64,000 bases of DNA, from the NCBI RefSeq assembly GCF_018709685.1, contig NZ_JABDHQ010000001.1, forward strand, positions 186,001 through 250,000, read 5' to 3'. Origin of the DNA: Akkermansia muciniphila. Its GTDB lineage: Bacteria; Verrucomicrobiota; Verrucomicrobiia; Verrucomicrobiales; Akkermansiaceae. The stretch's first letter is position 1; every line of letters begins with the position of its first letter. The translations under genes and the position numbers were made by a program. Below, in pieces: positions 26,531-35,366 of the stretch. Below the pieces are notes generated by a model. The model was given only the letters and a program-made list of their open reading frames with translations, had not been told where the DNA came from and searched no databases.

Positions 26531-27342
26531 GACTGAACCGCCTGATGGATGGACTGAAGGCGTTTCAGCACTCCTTCAAGCAGGTGGAGGGGGATTTGGT
26601 TGGGACCGTCGGAAAGCGCTTTGGACGGATCCTTGTGCACTTCCATGAACACGCCGTCAATGCTGCCCGTCGCCATGGCGGCGGACGCCAGCACAGGGGC
26701 CAGCTCACTGTCCCCTCCCGTGGTTCCGCCCAGGCCGCCGGGCCGCTGGACTGCGTGGGTGGCGTCAAATACGACGGGGAAGCCTTCCTGCTTCATCCAG
26801 TACAGGGAGCGCATGTCCACCACCAGATTGTTGTAGCCGAAGGAGGTGCCGCGTTCGCACATCATGAACTTGTCACAGCCGAAGGCGCGCATCTTTTCCC
26901 CGATGTTCACGGTATCCCACGGAGCCAGGAACTGGCCTTTCTTGATATTCACGGGGCGCCCGCTCTTGGCGCAGGCTTCCAGAAGGTCCGTCTGGCGGCA
27001 CAGGAAGGCGGGAATTTGGAGCAGGTCCACATACTCGGCGGCAACTTCCGCTTCCTGGGCCGTATGCACGTCCGTGACCACGGGAATTTTTAATTCCTTC
27101 CCTATTTCCGACAGGATGCGGCAGCCTTCCCGGACGCCGGGACCTCGGAAAGAGGTGATGGAAGTCCTGTTGGCCTTGTCGTAGGAGGCCTTGAAGATAA
27201 GGGGAATATCCAGGTTTTCCGCGATGGACTTGATGGAGCGGGCCATCTCCCAGACGAAGGATTCGCATTCCAGGGAGCAGGGGCCCAGAAGGTAGAACGG
27301 CCGGGGGCCGCCGATTTCAACGGATTGAATGTAAAACGACAT
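26527..27342 (-). CDS. kdsA: 3-deoxy-8-phosphooctulonate (Kdo-8-P) synthase
   Basis: A 271-residue enzyme that condenses arabinose-5-phosphate with phosphoenolpyruvate for the LPS inner core. It shows YLLGPCSLE, FKASYDKANRTSITSFRGPG, VVTDVHTAQEAEVAAEYVDL, IPAFLCRQTDLL, CERGTSFGYNNLVVDMRSL and FDATHAVQRPGG. The metal/PEP loop and the NR pair in KANRTS are as in KdsA rather than DAHP synthase. It is first in the LPS/Mpl operon and has a clear promoter. Confidence 0.97.
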   Translation of the reverse strand: MSFYIQSVEIGGPRPFYLLGPCSLECESFVWEMARSIKSIAENLDIPLIFKASYDKANRTSITSFRGPGVREGCRILSEIGKELKIPVVTDVHTAQEAEVAAEYVDLLQIPAFLCRQTDLLEACAKSGRPVNIKKGQFLAPWDTVNIGEKMRAFGCDKFMMCERGTSFGYNNLVVDMRSLYWMKQEGFPVVFDATHAVQRPGGLGGTTGGDSELAPVLASAAMATGSIDGVFMEVHKDPSKALSDGPNQIPLHLLEGVLKRLQSIHQAVQS

Positions 27343-27366
27343 AAAACAAAACCTGTATGTCTTTAT

Positions 27367-27395
27367 ATTATGACGGTTTCAAGACCTCCGGTCAA
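27367..27395 (-). promoter_or_regulatory. Sigma-70-type promoter for the kdsA operon
   Basis: On the minus strand, TTGACC (27395-27390) and CATAAT (27372-27367) are separated by exactly 17 bases. Transcription would start near 27360, about 18 bases before the kdsA ATG. The rest of the divergent gap (27396-27665) shows a poorer plus-strand box, TTGACA at 27481-27486, for the chelatase gene. Confidence 0.75.
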
Positions 27396-27665
27396 GCCGC
27401 TATCCTGCCTCCGGCGGAGATTGGAAGGGAGGGTTGCATTTTATCCGGAACGTTTCTTTTAAAAATTTATAACACAATAATTGACAGCATGATAAGTTGA
27501 TTTTGTATTCCATTTTCCGGAGGTTGAAAACTCATCAATGGAAAAGACGGTTATGGTATTGCCGTAATCCGGAGTTTCTGTTACAAACGGCAGGCATGCG
27601 CTGCCCGGCGTCTCCGGACGGGGAGAGATGCTGAACGCCGCTTCCCCTCCGGGGTCTTACTTGAC

Positions 27666-28394
27666 ATGCCCAGAAAGATTTACACGTTATGCGTCTCCTA
27701 TGATGAGGCGGGGGCCGAACTGCGGCAGCATCTGGCCGATGGCCTCCGGGCGCGGAGCCTGAACCACGCTCCCGTCTGGCAGGCTTCCTTCAGGGACATG
27801 GAAACGGCTGACCTGCCGCCGGGCGACGGAGTGGTCCGGGTTTATCCGCTTTTCATGCAGAGCGGCTGGACGGTGACGGAGGCGCTCCCGGAAAAATTGC
27901 GTGCCCTGTATGCGGAACGCGGCCTATCCCCGGAATTGGAATTCAAGCCGGTCTGGGGGGCCGGAGAAGGTGTGGAAAACTTCCACGGCGTTATTGGCGC
28001 CGCCCTCGCGAAGGAGCTGGAGCCGGGTACGTCCCTGCTGCTTGTGGCGCATGGGGTGGTGGGGAAGGAGCTGCCCCCGGAGCCGGCCGGATTTCTGCGG
28101 GCGCTCCGCCCCTGGTTGCAGCCGCAGGTAAAGGACATGGCCCTGGCGTATTTCGGCGCTTCCCCCTCCGTGGAGGAGGTGCTTCCACGATTGAAAGGGA
28201 ACAGGATCGTAGTGCTGCCGTTCCTGATTGGGGAAGGAAAGCATGTGAGGGAGGACATGCCTTCTCCGGAACTGGCGGCAAAGTTTGGCAAGGAACTTAC
28301 GGTTTTACCTCCCATTGGCGCGTTTTATTTGCAGAAGGCGCGGGAATACTGGGGAAGGGAGCATTCCGGGTTTTCCGCAAAGGCCTGTGATTGA
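27666..28394 (+). CDS. CbiX/SirB-like sirohydrochlorin chelatase
   Basis: A 242-residue class II chelatase-like protein with the paired motifs LLLVAHGVVGKE (His129) and LPFLIGEGKHVREDMPS (Glu190, His193), which bind the metal in CbiX/SirB enzymes. Such enzymes put Co or Fe into sirohydrochlorin for cobalamin or siroheme. No other corrin or siroheme gene is near, so the product is not decided. The monomer looks like two fused halves, as in the long CbiX form. Confidence 0.82.
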   Translation: MPRKIYTLCVSYDEAGAELRQHLADGLRARSLNHAPVWQASFRDMETADLPPGDGVVRVYPLFMQSGWTVTEALPEKLRALYAERGLSPELEFKPVWGAGEGVENFHGVIGAALAKELEPGTSLLLVAHGVVGKELPPEPAGFLRALRPWLQPQVKDMALAYFGASPSVEEVLPRLKGNRIVVLPFLIGEGKHVREDMPSPELAAKFGKELTVLPPIGAFYLQKAREYWGREHSGFSAKACD

Positions 28395-28473
28395 CCCATG
28401 CGGGGGCCATGACGGCTTTCCTTTTCTTCCGCTGGTGCATCGGTTCCCGGGGCAAGGCCGCAAAACGCTGCCG

Positions 28474-29880
28474 TTACACGGCCTGCCGGACGGCTTCCGG
28501 TTCTTCCTCACAACATGGCGGAAAGGTCTGCTTCATGGACTGCATCATTTTTCTGCTGGTGAAGTAATAGGCGATGGCGAGCGGCACGCAGGAGCCTATC
28601 CAGGCGGCGGGGCTCGCCATGCTGGCGCCCGTAAAGCCCAGGTAGCGCGCCAGGATGATCGCGGCCAGGGCGCGCATGCACAGCTCCATGACGCCCGCGA
28701 AGGTGGGCACAATGCTCTGGCCCAGTCCCTGAAGCGTGTACCGGAAGACGAAGAGGAGCGCCAGCACCCAGTACATGGAGGCGTTGATGTTCAGGTAGGT
28801 CTGGGCCAGGCTGACGACTTCCTTTTCTCCGTCTCCCACGAACAGCCTGATCAATTCAGGCCCCCAGGCAATGTTGACGGCCGCTACGGCGATGCTGAAC
28901 CCCACGGACATCAGGTTGCACTGGAGAACGCCCTGCCGGATGCGCGCCAGGTTCCTGGCTCCGTAATTCTGCGCCACGTACGTAGCCATCGTGATGCCGA
29001 AGGACATCATGGGCAGCGTGGCTACCATGTCAATTTTCTGGGCTGCGCTGAAAGCGGCCACCGACTGCGCCCCCAGCCGGTTGAGGGCAAACTGCACCAG
29101 AATGGCCCCCATGGCGATGATGGAGGCCTGGAACCCCATGGGAAGGGCCACGCGGATGTGGGCCCAGAGGTAGCGGCGACTCATGTTCCAGTCCGCCCGG
29201 GTCAGCCGGAGAATGGGGAACTTTTTAAAGACGTAAGCGGCGCAGCACAGCCCCGCAACGAGCTGGGAGGCTACGGTGGCGACGGCCGCGCCCGCAGGCC
29301 CCATGCCGAACCGCAGGATCAGCGCCAGGTCCAGCGCGATGTTCAGCACGCAGGCCAGAACCAGGAAATAAAGGGGCGTCCGGCTGTCCCCCAGGGCGCG
29401 TAGCACGTTGGAAAGGAGGTTGAACAGCATGGCCGCGCCGATGCCCCAGGAGATGACAATGATATAGGCATGGGCCGCATCCAGGATTTCCGGCGGCGTT
29501 TGCAGCAGTTCCAGCACCGGACGTGCAAAGACGACGCTGACAGCCGTCAGCAGGACGGTCATGACAGAACTCAGGACGATGCAGACGGCAAAGCTGCGCC
29601 GCACCGCACGCCTGCGTCCGGCGCCGAAGCGCTGTGCCGTGATGATGGCCAGCCCCGCTGTAAACCCGATGACGAAGCCGAGGATGAAGAACATCAGCCC
29701 TCCCGTGCAGCCCACCGCCGCCAGCGCCTCCACGCCCAGCGTGCGGCCCACGATCAGGGTGTCCGCCATGTTGTAAAACTGCTGGAACAGGTTCCCGATC
29801 AGCAGGGGTATGGTAAACAGGAAAATCAATTTGGCGGGATTGCCGCTTGTCAGGGTCTTGGTCATCCGGAACGCCCGCAT
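28474..29880 (-). CDS. MATE-family multidrug efflux transporter
   Basis: A 468-residue, 12-helix transporter of the MATE family. The N-terminus MTKTLTSGNPAKLIFLFTIP followed by QQFYNMADTLIVGR is typical of the DinF/NorM-like branch. The start at 29880 has a good ribosome-binding site (GGAAGAGG) about six bases upstream. It exports cationic drugs or metabolites by Na+ or H+ exchange. It is convergent with the chelatase gene. Confidence 0.92.
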   Translation of the reverse strand: MRAFRMTKTLTSGNPAKLIFLFTIPLLIGNLFQQFYNMADTLIVGRTLGVEALAAVGCTGGLMFFILGFVIGFTAGLAIITAQRFGAGRRRAVRRSFAVCIVLSSVMTVLLTAVSVVFARPVLELLQTPPEILDAAHAYIIVISWGIGAAMLFNLLSNVLRALGDSRTPLYFLVLACVLNIALDLALILRFGMGPAGAAVATVASQLVAGLCCAAYVFKKFPILRLTRADWNMSRRYLWAHIRVALPMGFQASIIAMGAILVQFALNRLGAQSVAAFSAAQKIDMVATLPMMSFGITMATYVAQNYGARNLARIRQGVLQCNLMSVGFSIAVAAVNIAWGPELIRLFVGDGEKEVVSLAQTYLNINASMYWVLALLFVFRYTLQGLGQSIVPTFAGVMELCMRALAAIILARYLGFTGASMASPAAWIGSCVPLAIAYYFTSRKMMQSMKQTFPPCCEEEPEAVRQAV

Positions 29881-30038
29881 GGAACGCCTCTTCCGCGTTT
29901 TTTCCAAGACTGTTTTGCGGCATGTTCCTGTTTTTTGTACGATAAGGGTTCGGCGGAATAGGAAAGACTGTGCCGGAGGCCTCTTTCAGGCTATCTCCGC
30001 GGATGGCGGAATGGCTGCGTAAATCAATGATTTATGCT

Positions 30039-30067
30039 TTGACAAGAAGGCCGTTCCGGAGTACATT
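30039..30067 (+). promoter_or_regulatory. Sigma-70-type promoter for rpsB-tsf
   Basis: A perfect TTGACA (30039-30044) is followed after 17 bases by TACATT (30062-30067). It predicts a start near 30074 and a leader of about 110 bases. Confidence 0.75.
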
Positions 30068-30073
30068 ATCTGT

Positions 30074-30183
30074 CCCTCGCGTGATTCGTCGCAACCTAAA
30101 CAATGGGGATCGGAGGGGTAGAAAGCGGCGAAGTCCCCAAAAAACGCTTTTCCTGACGCAAGGAAAGCCACCTACATACAAAT
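30074..30183 (+). promoter_or_regulatory. Structured 5' leader of rpsB, candidate autoregulatory RNA
   Basis: The leader contains a long-range pair GGGGA (30105-30109) with TCCCC (30134-30138) enclosing a purine-rich loop, then a tight hairpin TTTCCT/AGGAAA close to the start codon. Ribosomal protein S2 controls its own operon through leader RNA in other bacteria. No leader of this exact shape is known to me. Confidence 0.4.
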
Positions 30184-30879
30184 ATGATTAATGATCTGAT
30201 TAACCAGATGGTTGAAGCCGGTGTTCATTTGGGCCACCAAACCCGCAAATGGCACCCCAGCATGAAGAAGTACCTTCTCAAGGACAAGGCCGGTATCCAT
30301 ATCATCAACCTTGAGGAAACGGAAAAATGCCTGGACAAGGCTTGCTCCTTCCTGGCCGATCTGGCACGCCGCAACAAGAAGATTCTCTTCGTCGGCTGCA
30401 AGCGCCAGGCCCAGGAAGCCGTCCGCGAAGCCGCGGAAGCCACTGGTCAGTACTACGTCAACCATCGCTGGCTGGGCGGCATGCTCACCAACATGAGCAC
30501 GATCCGCAAGAGCATCGAACGCCTTGCCTACCTTGAAGGGATTGAAAAGACCCCGGAATTCAAGAGCATGTCCAAGAAGGAACTGGCCGCTCTGGACCGC
30601 GAACGCCAGAAGCTGGAACGCAACCTCCAGGGTATCCGCAACATGGGCGGCGCTCCGGACGCCATGGTAGCCATCGGCGCCGATCATGAAGACATCGCCA
30701 TCCGTGAAGCCCATCGCCTGAACATCCCCGTCTGCGTGCTGGTTGACACCAACGCCGACCCGAAGGAAATTGACTTCCCGATTCCCGGCAACGACGACGC
30801 CGTCCGTTCCATCCGCCTGGTGCTTGACTGCATTGTCAAGGCCATCAACGAAGGCAAGGGCGCTCCCGCCGAAGCCTGA
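30184..30879 (+). CDS. rpsB: 30S ribosomal protein S2
   Basis: A 231-residue S2 with the hallmark N-terminus MVEAGVHLGHQTRKWHPSMK, NHRWLGGMLTN, LERNLQGIRNMGGAPDAMV and IPVCVLVDTNADP. It assembles late on the small subunit and recruits S1. It is first in the rpsB-tsf operon, 28 bases upstream of tsf. Confidence 0.98.
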   Translation: MINDLINQMVEAGVHLGHQTRKWHPSMKKYLLKDKAGIHIINLEETEKCLDKACSFLADLARRNKKILFVGCKRQAQEAVREAAEATGQYYVNHRWLGGMLTNMSTIRKSIERLAYLEGIEKTPEFKSMSKKELAALDRERQKLERNLQGIRNMGGAPDAMVAIGADHEDIAIREAHRLNIPVCVLVDTNADPKEIDFPIPGNDDAVRSIRLVLDCIVKAINEGKGAPAEA

Positions 30880-30907
30880 ACACCGATTTAGAAAGAATAG
30901 AAACACT

Positions 30908-31786
30908 ATGGCAGAAATTACTGCAGCTCTCGTCAAGGCCCTCCGTGACAAAACGGACGCCGGCATGATGGATTGCAAGAAGGCCCTCAACGAATGCAAC
31001 GGCGACATGGACGCCGCCGTGAAGTATCTCCGCGAAAAGGGCATTGCCAAGGCCGCCGCCAAGGCTGACCGCGATGCCAAGGAAGGCGTGATCCGCGCCG
31101 CCGTGGCCCCCTGCGGCTGCTCCGGCATCATCCTTGAACTCAACTGTGAAACGGACTTCTGCGCCAAGGGCGACAAGTTCCAGGGCCTGGTGAACGACGT
31201 TGCCAAGGCTCTCATGGATTCCAAGGCCGCTACGCTGGAGGAAGCCCTCCAGGTGGCTATGCCGGAAGGTTCCACGGAAGAATACATCAAGGCCATGTGC
31301 AGCTCCATCGGCGAAAACATGGCTCTCCGCAAGTTCGCCCGCCTGACGGCGGACGGCACCGGCGCCGTGGTCTCCTACATCCACATGGGCGGCAAGGTAG
31401 GCGTTCTCCTGTCCATCAAGGCCGGCAAGGAAGAAACCGTCAAGTCTGACGCGTTCAAGGCCCTGGCCAAGGACCTTACCCTGCACATCGCCGCCGCCGC
31501 TCCCAAGAGCGTCAGCTCCGACAGCCTGGACCCCTCCTTCGTAGCCGAGGAACAGGAAATCGCCAAGCAGCAGCTCATCCAGGAAGGCAAGCCCGAACAC
31601 CTGCTGGAAAAGATTCTTCCCGGCAAGCTGAAGGCCCTGTATGCCCAGTCCTGCCTGCTGAACCAGGTGTTTGTGAAGGACCCTGCCGGAAAGATGACGG
31701 TGGAAGCCCTGCTCAATCAGGTCGGCAAGGAACTCGGCGACGAAATTACCGTCGTCTCCTTCGTCCGCTACCAGCTCGGCGCGTAA
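30908..31786 (+). CDS. tsf: Translation elongation factor Ts
   Basis: A 292-residue guanine-nucleotide exchange factor for EF-Tu. It has the N-terminal UBA-like domain with LRDKTDAGMMDCKKALNECN, then the core with LNCETDFCAKGDKFQ (the TDF motif that contacts EF-Tu) and VEALLNQVGKELGDEI near the end. The start at 30908 gives the family N-terminus MAEITAALVKALRDKTDAG. It is followed directly by a terminator. Confidence 0.98.
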   Translation: MAEITAALVKALRDKTDAGMMDCKKALNECNGDMDAAVKYLREKGIAKAAAKADRDAKEGVIRAAVAPCGCSGIILELNCETDFCAKGDKFQGLVNDVAKALMDSKAATLEEALQVAMPEGSTEEYIKAMCSSIGENMALRKFARLTADGTGAVVSYIHMGGKVGVLLSIKAGKEETVKSDAFKALAKDLTLHIAAAAPKSVSSDSLDPSFVAEEQEIAKQQLIQEGKPEHLLEKILPGKLKALYAQSCLLNQVFVKDPAGKMTVEALLNQVGKELGDEITVVSFVRYQLGA

Positions 31787-31808
31787 GCTCCGCGGCAGCA
31801 TCAATCTC

Positions 31809-31840
31809 AGGAGCCGTTCCCTTCACGGGGAGCGGCTCCT
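31809..31840 (+). terminator. Rho-independent terminator after tsf
   Basis: AGGAGCCGTTCCC pairs with GGGGAGCGGCTCCT and is followed by TTT, 22 bases past the tsf stop. Confidence 0.8.
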
Positions 31841-32132
31841 TTGCATTCCGCGAATGCGCTGCATTTCCATTTTCCGCTGCGTTTTTCATTATCTGGCTAT
31901 CAATTCATTTATTTTAAATGTCATACACAAGTTTCCCGGAAGCCGGAACACCGGGGAGAGCTGGCGGGATGCGAACCGGAGGCGGACGGAACGGTTAAAG
32001 CTCCGCTTCATTCCCTCCTAAGGCGCCGTAACCGGCCGTTCCGGCGGGGATGAGTCCGGGTTGGCTGCGTGTTGACGAAGCTGGCACGGTTGGGGTCTTG
32101 TCTTGCTCCGGGAGGCTTGTTAGAGTGATGGC
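31841..32132. other. Intergenic region, no gene seen
   Basis: No convincing coding frame or structured RNA is seen between the tsf terminator and the OppF-type gene. The last 40 bases should hold the promoter of the latter. Confidence 0.4.
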
Positions 32133-32921
32133 ATGGCTTTTCTGGAACTGGATCATGTGAGCGTTGTCTTTCCTGCGGTGCAGGGGCTTCTCTCCTCCCG
32201 TAAACCGGCGCCCGTGGTGGCGGTGGACGGGGTATCCCTGTCCGTAGAGCGCGGGGAAATCCTGGGCCTGGTGGGGGAATCCGGCTGTGGCAAGTCCACG
32301 CTGTCCCGGACGGTCATGCTGCTCCAGAAACCCACGGAGGGCCGCATTTGGCTGGAGGGGGAGGAGCTGACCGCCCTGTCCCCTTCCGAGGTCAGGAAGC
32401 GCCGCCCGGATTTCCAGATGGTTTTCCAGGACCCTTACGCCTCCCTGAATCCGCGTTTCACCGTGTACGCCACGCTGAAGGAGGCTCTGGAATGCCGTTC
32501 CCGCAAGCGTTCCTTTTCCCAGATGAGGGATGCCGTGGCGGAACTGATGGAGCGGGTGGGGCTGAATCCCTCCCTGATGCGGAAGTATCCGCATGAATTT
32601 TCCGGAGGGCAGCGCCAGCGCGTCGCCATTGCGCGCGCCCTGGCACCGGAGCCCAGGCTGGTTATTGCGGATGAACCCGTCTCCGCGCTGGACGTCTCCA
32701 TCCAGTCCCAGATTTTAAATCTTCTCATCTCCCTGGCCCGTGACTTGAACCTGACCATGATTTTCATTTCCCATGACTTGTCCGTGGTTCATTACATTGC
32801 GGACCGCATTGCCGTGATGCGCAAAGGCCGCATTGTCGAGTACGGGGAGGCGGAGCAGGTGTTCTCCTCCCCTGCCCATGAGTATACGCAGGCATTGCTG
32901 GCTGCCGTGCCGCGACTGTAG
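32133..32921 (+). CDS. Oligopeptide-type ABC transporter ATPase (OppF/DppF-like)
   Basis: A 262-residue ATPase with Walker A GESGCGKSTLS, Q-loop FQMVFQDPYASLNPRF, signature FSGGQRQRVAIARAL, Walker B LVIADEPVSALDVSIQ and H-loop FISHDLSVVHYIAD. The DPYASLNPR and SALDVSIQ wording is specific to OppF/DppF-type peptide and nickel importers. It ends shortly after HEYTQALLAAVP, as OppF does, but lacks the usual partner ATPase and permeases nearby, so it may work with proteins encoded elsewhere. Confidence 0.92.
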   Translation: MAFLELDHVSVVFPAVQGLLSSRKPAPVVAVDGVSLSVERGEILGLVGESGCGKSTLSRTVMLLQKPTEGRIWLEGEELTALSPSEVRKRRPDFQMVFQDPYASLNPRFTVYATLKEALECRSRKRSFSQMRDAVAELMERVGLNPSLMRKYPHEFSGGQRQRVAIARALAPEPRLVIADEPVSALDVSIQSQILNLLISLARDLNLTMIFISHDLSVVHYIADRIAVMRKGRIVEYGEAEQVFSSPAHEYTQALLAAVPRL

Positions 32922-33050
32922 GTGAATGGAAGGAAAAAGAAGAGGGAGGGATTCCTGCCCAATGAATAGATTCGCTCCATCTATGTCCTTTCCAACGATT
33001 AGCAAAAGGGAAGTGTCCGGGCTACCTGTCCTGCATGACTAAATGGAGGA

Positions 33051-33060
33051 TCAAGAAAGT
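33051..33060 (+). repeat. Left copy of 10-bp direct repeat flanking the AT-rich island
   Basis: TCAAGAAAGT occurs here and again at 35357-35366, close to the two points where base composition changes. It could be a target-site or recombination footprint, or chance. Confidence 0.35.
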
Positions 33061-33171
33061 GCGATGCAGTCATCAAATCCCGGTCAGTAATTTGAGAATT
33101 TTACATTATTCCCATTTCCATTTGTCATTAGGGATAAGGCACATTCTTTTTTAAGCGGAATATCATGGCAA

Positions 33172-33629
33172 TTAAAGGTTAAAGTGATTGAGTGGGGATT
33201 GGACCATATTTCCACTACTGTAATGATACATCCGGGCCAGTGTTATTGTTTTGGAAAAACGGGAATGTTGGATGGGTACCAAAGGTATGCTGATGCCAAT
33301 TATTTTCAGGATGGAATTGATGATTTTATTGTATTTAGGCCTGTAGTAATGGTCGCCGTAAAATCGTTCAGGATAGATGATACGGTCCGTGAATTCAGTA
33401 TGGAATTCTAAATTTATTTTAATTTCATATCCGCATATCTGGCTCATGTATGAAAGTCGTTTGTTGATTTCATTGATATTTTCGTCTGTAACCAGTGTAT
33501 CTGACCAGTATTCTTTAAATATAATAATACATGCTGGTTGCTGTCTATATGCAGGGAATCATTTTCCCACCATTCAACGATGCCTGTTAGCTGATGCAAA
33601 TCAATATTTGAAATGCCGGTTCTTTTCAT
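33172..33629 (-). pseudogene. Frameshifted small orphan gene
   Basis: Two open frames on the minus strand read like one protein of about 150 residues split by a frameshift. The upstream frame (33629 to 33444) encodes MKRTGISNIDLHQLTGIVEW and then WENDSLHIDSN. The downstream frame is free of stops from 33558 to 33172 and encodes PACIIIFKEYWSDTLVTDEN, then MSQICGYEIKINLEFHTEF. The protein-like text switches frame near 33540. It is AT-rich, unlike its flanks. It is probably a decayed gene; a sequencing error or programmed shift is possible. No family recognised. Confidence 0.6.
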
Positions 33630-33709
33630 TTACTTTCATTGGCTCATCGGTTTACAAGCGTGATTTGGTTTTCCTGAATATTAAAATTTCCTTTATGATG
33701 CTTTGAAAC

Positions 33710-34162
33710 TTATAATTCTGAGAAATGGCTATTTTCAGTAAAAATTTCTAAAGAAACTTCCATTGCGTTTTCAAAATTTAATACTTTTTTTTGTTCAATG
33801 ATGTATTCAGGATCTTCTTCGATTATTATTTCAGCATAATTTTTTAGGTTGGATAAGAAATTATGTGACGAATAGTAACCGCCATAAAATATTCTGGTTT
33901 TTCCTGAAGGCATTTTAATGAGAATAATTCCATTTGGAAGTATATGGCGAGTATTCGGTATGCAAATACTTGTGTAAACACCTACATGCGTTGTAAGAGT
34001 TTCAATTTGATCGTATTTATTTCTTATTTCCTCCGGAGAAGAAGCATTAAATGTTTCTTCAAGATGGCAGGCCTGTCTTTTATTGTTTTCAGAAATGAGG
34101 AAAAATGATAAAATAAGAATACATAATAAAAAAGTGAGCCAGAATATGATTTTTTTTAACAT
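33710..34162 (-). CDS. Small membrane-anchored orphan protein
   Basis: A 150-residue protein with one N-terminal helix (about 3-23, KKIIFWLTFLLCILILSFFL). A soluble domain of about 125 residues follows, with short beta-like stretches (GVYTSICIPNTRHILPNGII, KTRIFYGGYYSSHNF). The ATG at 34162 is preferred to the upstream TTG. It is AT-rich and lies directly upstream of the frameshifted gene. The size and layout would suit an immunity-type or small exported protein, but no family is recognised. Confidence 0.65.
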   Translation of the reverse strand: MLKKIIFWLTFLLCILILSFFLISENNKRQACHLEETFNASSPEEIRNKYDQIETLTTHVGVYTSICIPNTRHILPNGIILIKMPSGKTRIFYGGYYSSHNFLSNLKNYAEIIIEEDPEYIIEQKKVLNFENAMEVSLEIFTENSHFSEL

Positions 34163-34405
34163 CCGTTGAAGCAATTTTAATAAAATTAATTAAATAATTT
34201 TTAATATGGATACTGAAATTTACCAATATTTCTATATCCAAATACATCGAATTTTACAAGAGAAAATATCCTGCAATGAATTCGTAATCCATCATTTTAC
34301 CCCAAATGGCAAGGTTTCAATTCCACTTCACATTTTCACAGCAACAGTGTTCGCCAGAATTAAAATCCACCGGAGGAAAGGTCTCATAAACCGTATCTTT
34401 TATTT

Positions 34406-34507
34406 TTAATTGTTTTTTATTTCTTCAAAGACCCAATCTTTCGTTTTGCTTTCCGGGATAAAAGATATAATTAATGCTGATACGTTGCTTGTCTGATCTT
34501 GATCAAT
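34406..34507 (-). pseudogene. C-terminal coding remnant
   Basis: A stop-to-stop segment reads TSNVSALIISFIPESKTKDW followed by VFEEIKNN and a stop. It looks like the natural end of a protein but has no start codon. It is probably what is left of a deleted gene in the AT-rich island. Confidence 0.35.
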
Positions 34508-34655
34508 TTACTACAGTTGCCATTTCTCCTTTTCTGGAAAGCTCATAGACTGTAAAAGTCGGGATATTGAGCTTGAGGAGTCAGGTATTCATAGGCCATG
34601 CTATTGGAGAAGGGGGGCTATTGAGGAAGCTCCCGGTTACGATATTCTAGTTTAG
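34503..34655 (+). pseudogene. Coding remnant on the opposite strand
   Basis: A 50-codon open segment without a start codon reads YYSCHFSFSGKLIDCKSRDI and later GIHRPCYWRRGAIEEAPGYD before its stop. The text is protein-like with a mixed, non-repetitive composition. It may be a toxin or effector tail fragment, but no family is recognised. The rest of the gap to 34801 shows no intact gene. Confidence 0.3.
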
Positions 34656-34801
34656 TCATCTGGGATATTGCATACAGGAATGGAAACTAAGATTGTTATT
34701 CATATTGGTGAAGGATGGCGTCCGCTGTGAAATCTATGGAGAAAATTATGGTAGCTCGCATGAGGAAGAAGTTCATGACAGATGCATTATCGTCACATAT
34801 T

Positions 34802-35302
34802 CTATTTTTCTAATTTTTCTTTCATCCATCCAAGTATGTGGAGGTTTTGGTCAAGCAGGAAATAGTAAATTGTTTTATCTGAAAGATATCCCAAATTAGC
34901 CTTGGTGCGTCCCCATGCTGTCCTTGTCTCATAGCCAACTATATATTTTACTTTATTGGCCTCTCTATTTTCGGAGTACCAGTTGATATGCAGGGAATTT
35001 AATTTCCCCTCTGTTATGTATCTGGCTGTGACTCGCTCCAGCCGTTCCATATAGGACTGAAAAGCGGAATCATCCTGCTTGGGAGGAACTCTGCTCTTAT
35101 CTAATCGTTGTTCTATATCATATATCTCTTTAGGATTTTCTTTGATGATTTCATTCATCATCCCAGGAGTCATATCGGGGTTTAAAGTGTATTTTACGTA
35201 TAAAAAGGGATACATAAAATAAAACGGCATAAAGATCCATATAAATCCGACTACAACAATAATACCTACAATCCATTTGAAAATAATCTTTATTGTTTTC
35301 AT
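34802..35302 (-). CDS. Small membrane-anchored orphan protein
   Basis: A 166-residue protein with one or two N-terminal membrane segments (about 7-35, IIFKWIVGIIVVVGFIWIFM). A charged soluble domain with NEIIKENPKEIYDIEQRLDK and SLHINWYSENREANKVKYIV follows. It is AT-rich and isolated in the island, with no clear promoter or partner. Layout and size resemble the other membrane protein of the island (33710-34162), but I see no convincing sequence match. Function unknown. Confidence 0.7.
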   Translation of the reverse strand: MKTIKIIFKWIVGIIVVVGFIWIFMPFYFMYPFLYVKYTLNPDMTPGMMNEIIKENPKEIYDIEQRLDKSRVPPKQDDSAFQSYMERLERVTARYITEGKLNSLHINWYSENREANKVKYIVGYETRTAWGRTKANLGYLSDKTIYYFLLDQNLHILGWMKEKLEK

Positions 35303-35356
35303 ATTTAGTCTGTCTTGAGATCACCATATAATAAATCAAATGCGTTATACTTAATT

Positions 35357-35366
35357 TCAAGAAAGT
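35357..35366 (+). repeat. Right copy of 10-bp direct repeat flanking the AT-rich island
   Basis: TCAAGAAAGT, identical to 33051-33060 and in the same orientation. Base composition returns to the GC-rich genome average shortly after it. Confidence 0.35.

Noticed and set aside
28451-28487. Hairpin GGCAAGGCCG / CGGCCTGCC between the convergent chelatase and MATE genes
   Set aside because: The stem is imperfect, has no T run, and overlaps the MATE stop codon, so I do not call it a terminator.
34206-34409. 67-codon plus-strand frame in the AT-rich island
   Set aside because: Its composition is random-looking and there is no start signal. The minus-strand remnant ending at 34406 reads more like protein.
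34693-34899. 68-codon plus-strand frame in the AT-rich island
   Set aside because: Its second half is the shadow of the minus-strand gene at 34802-35302. The first half is too short to judge.
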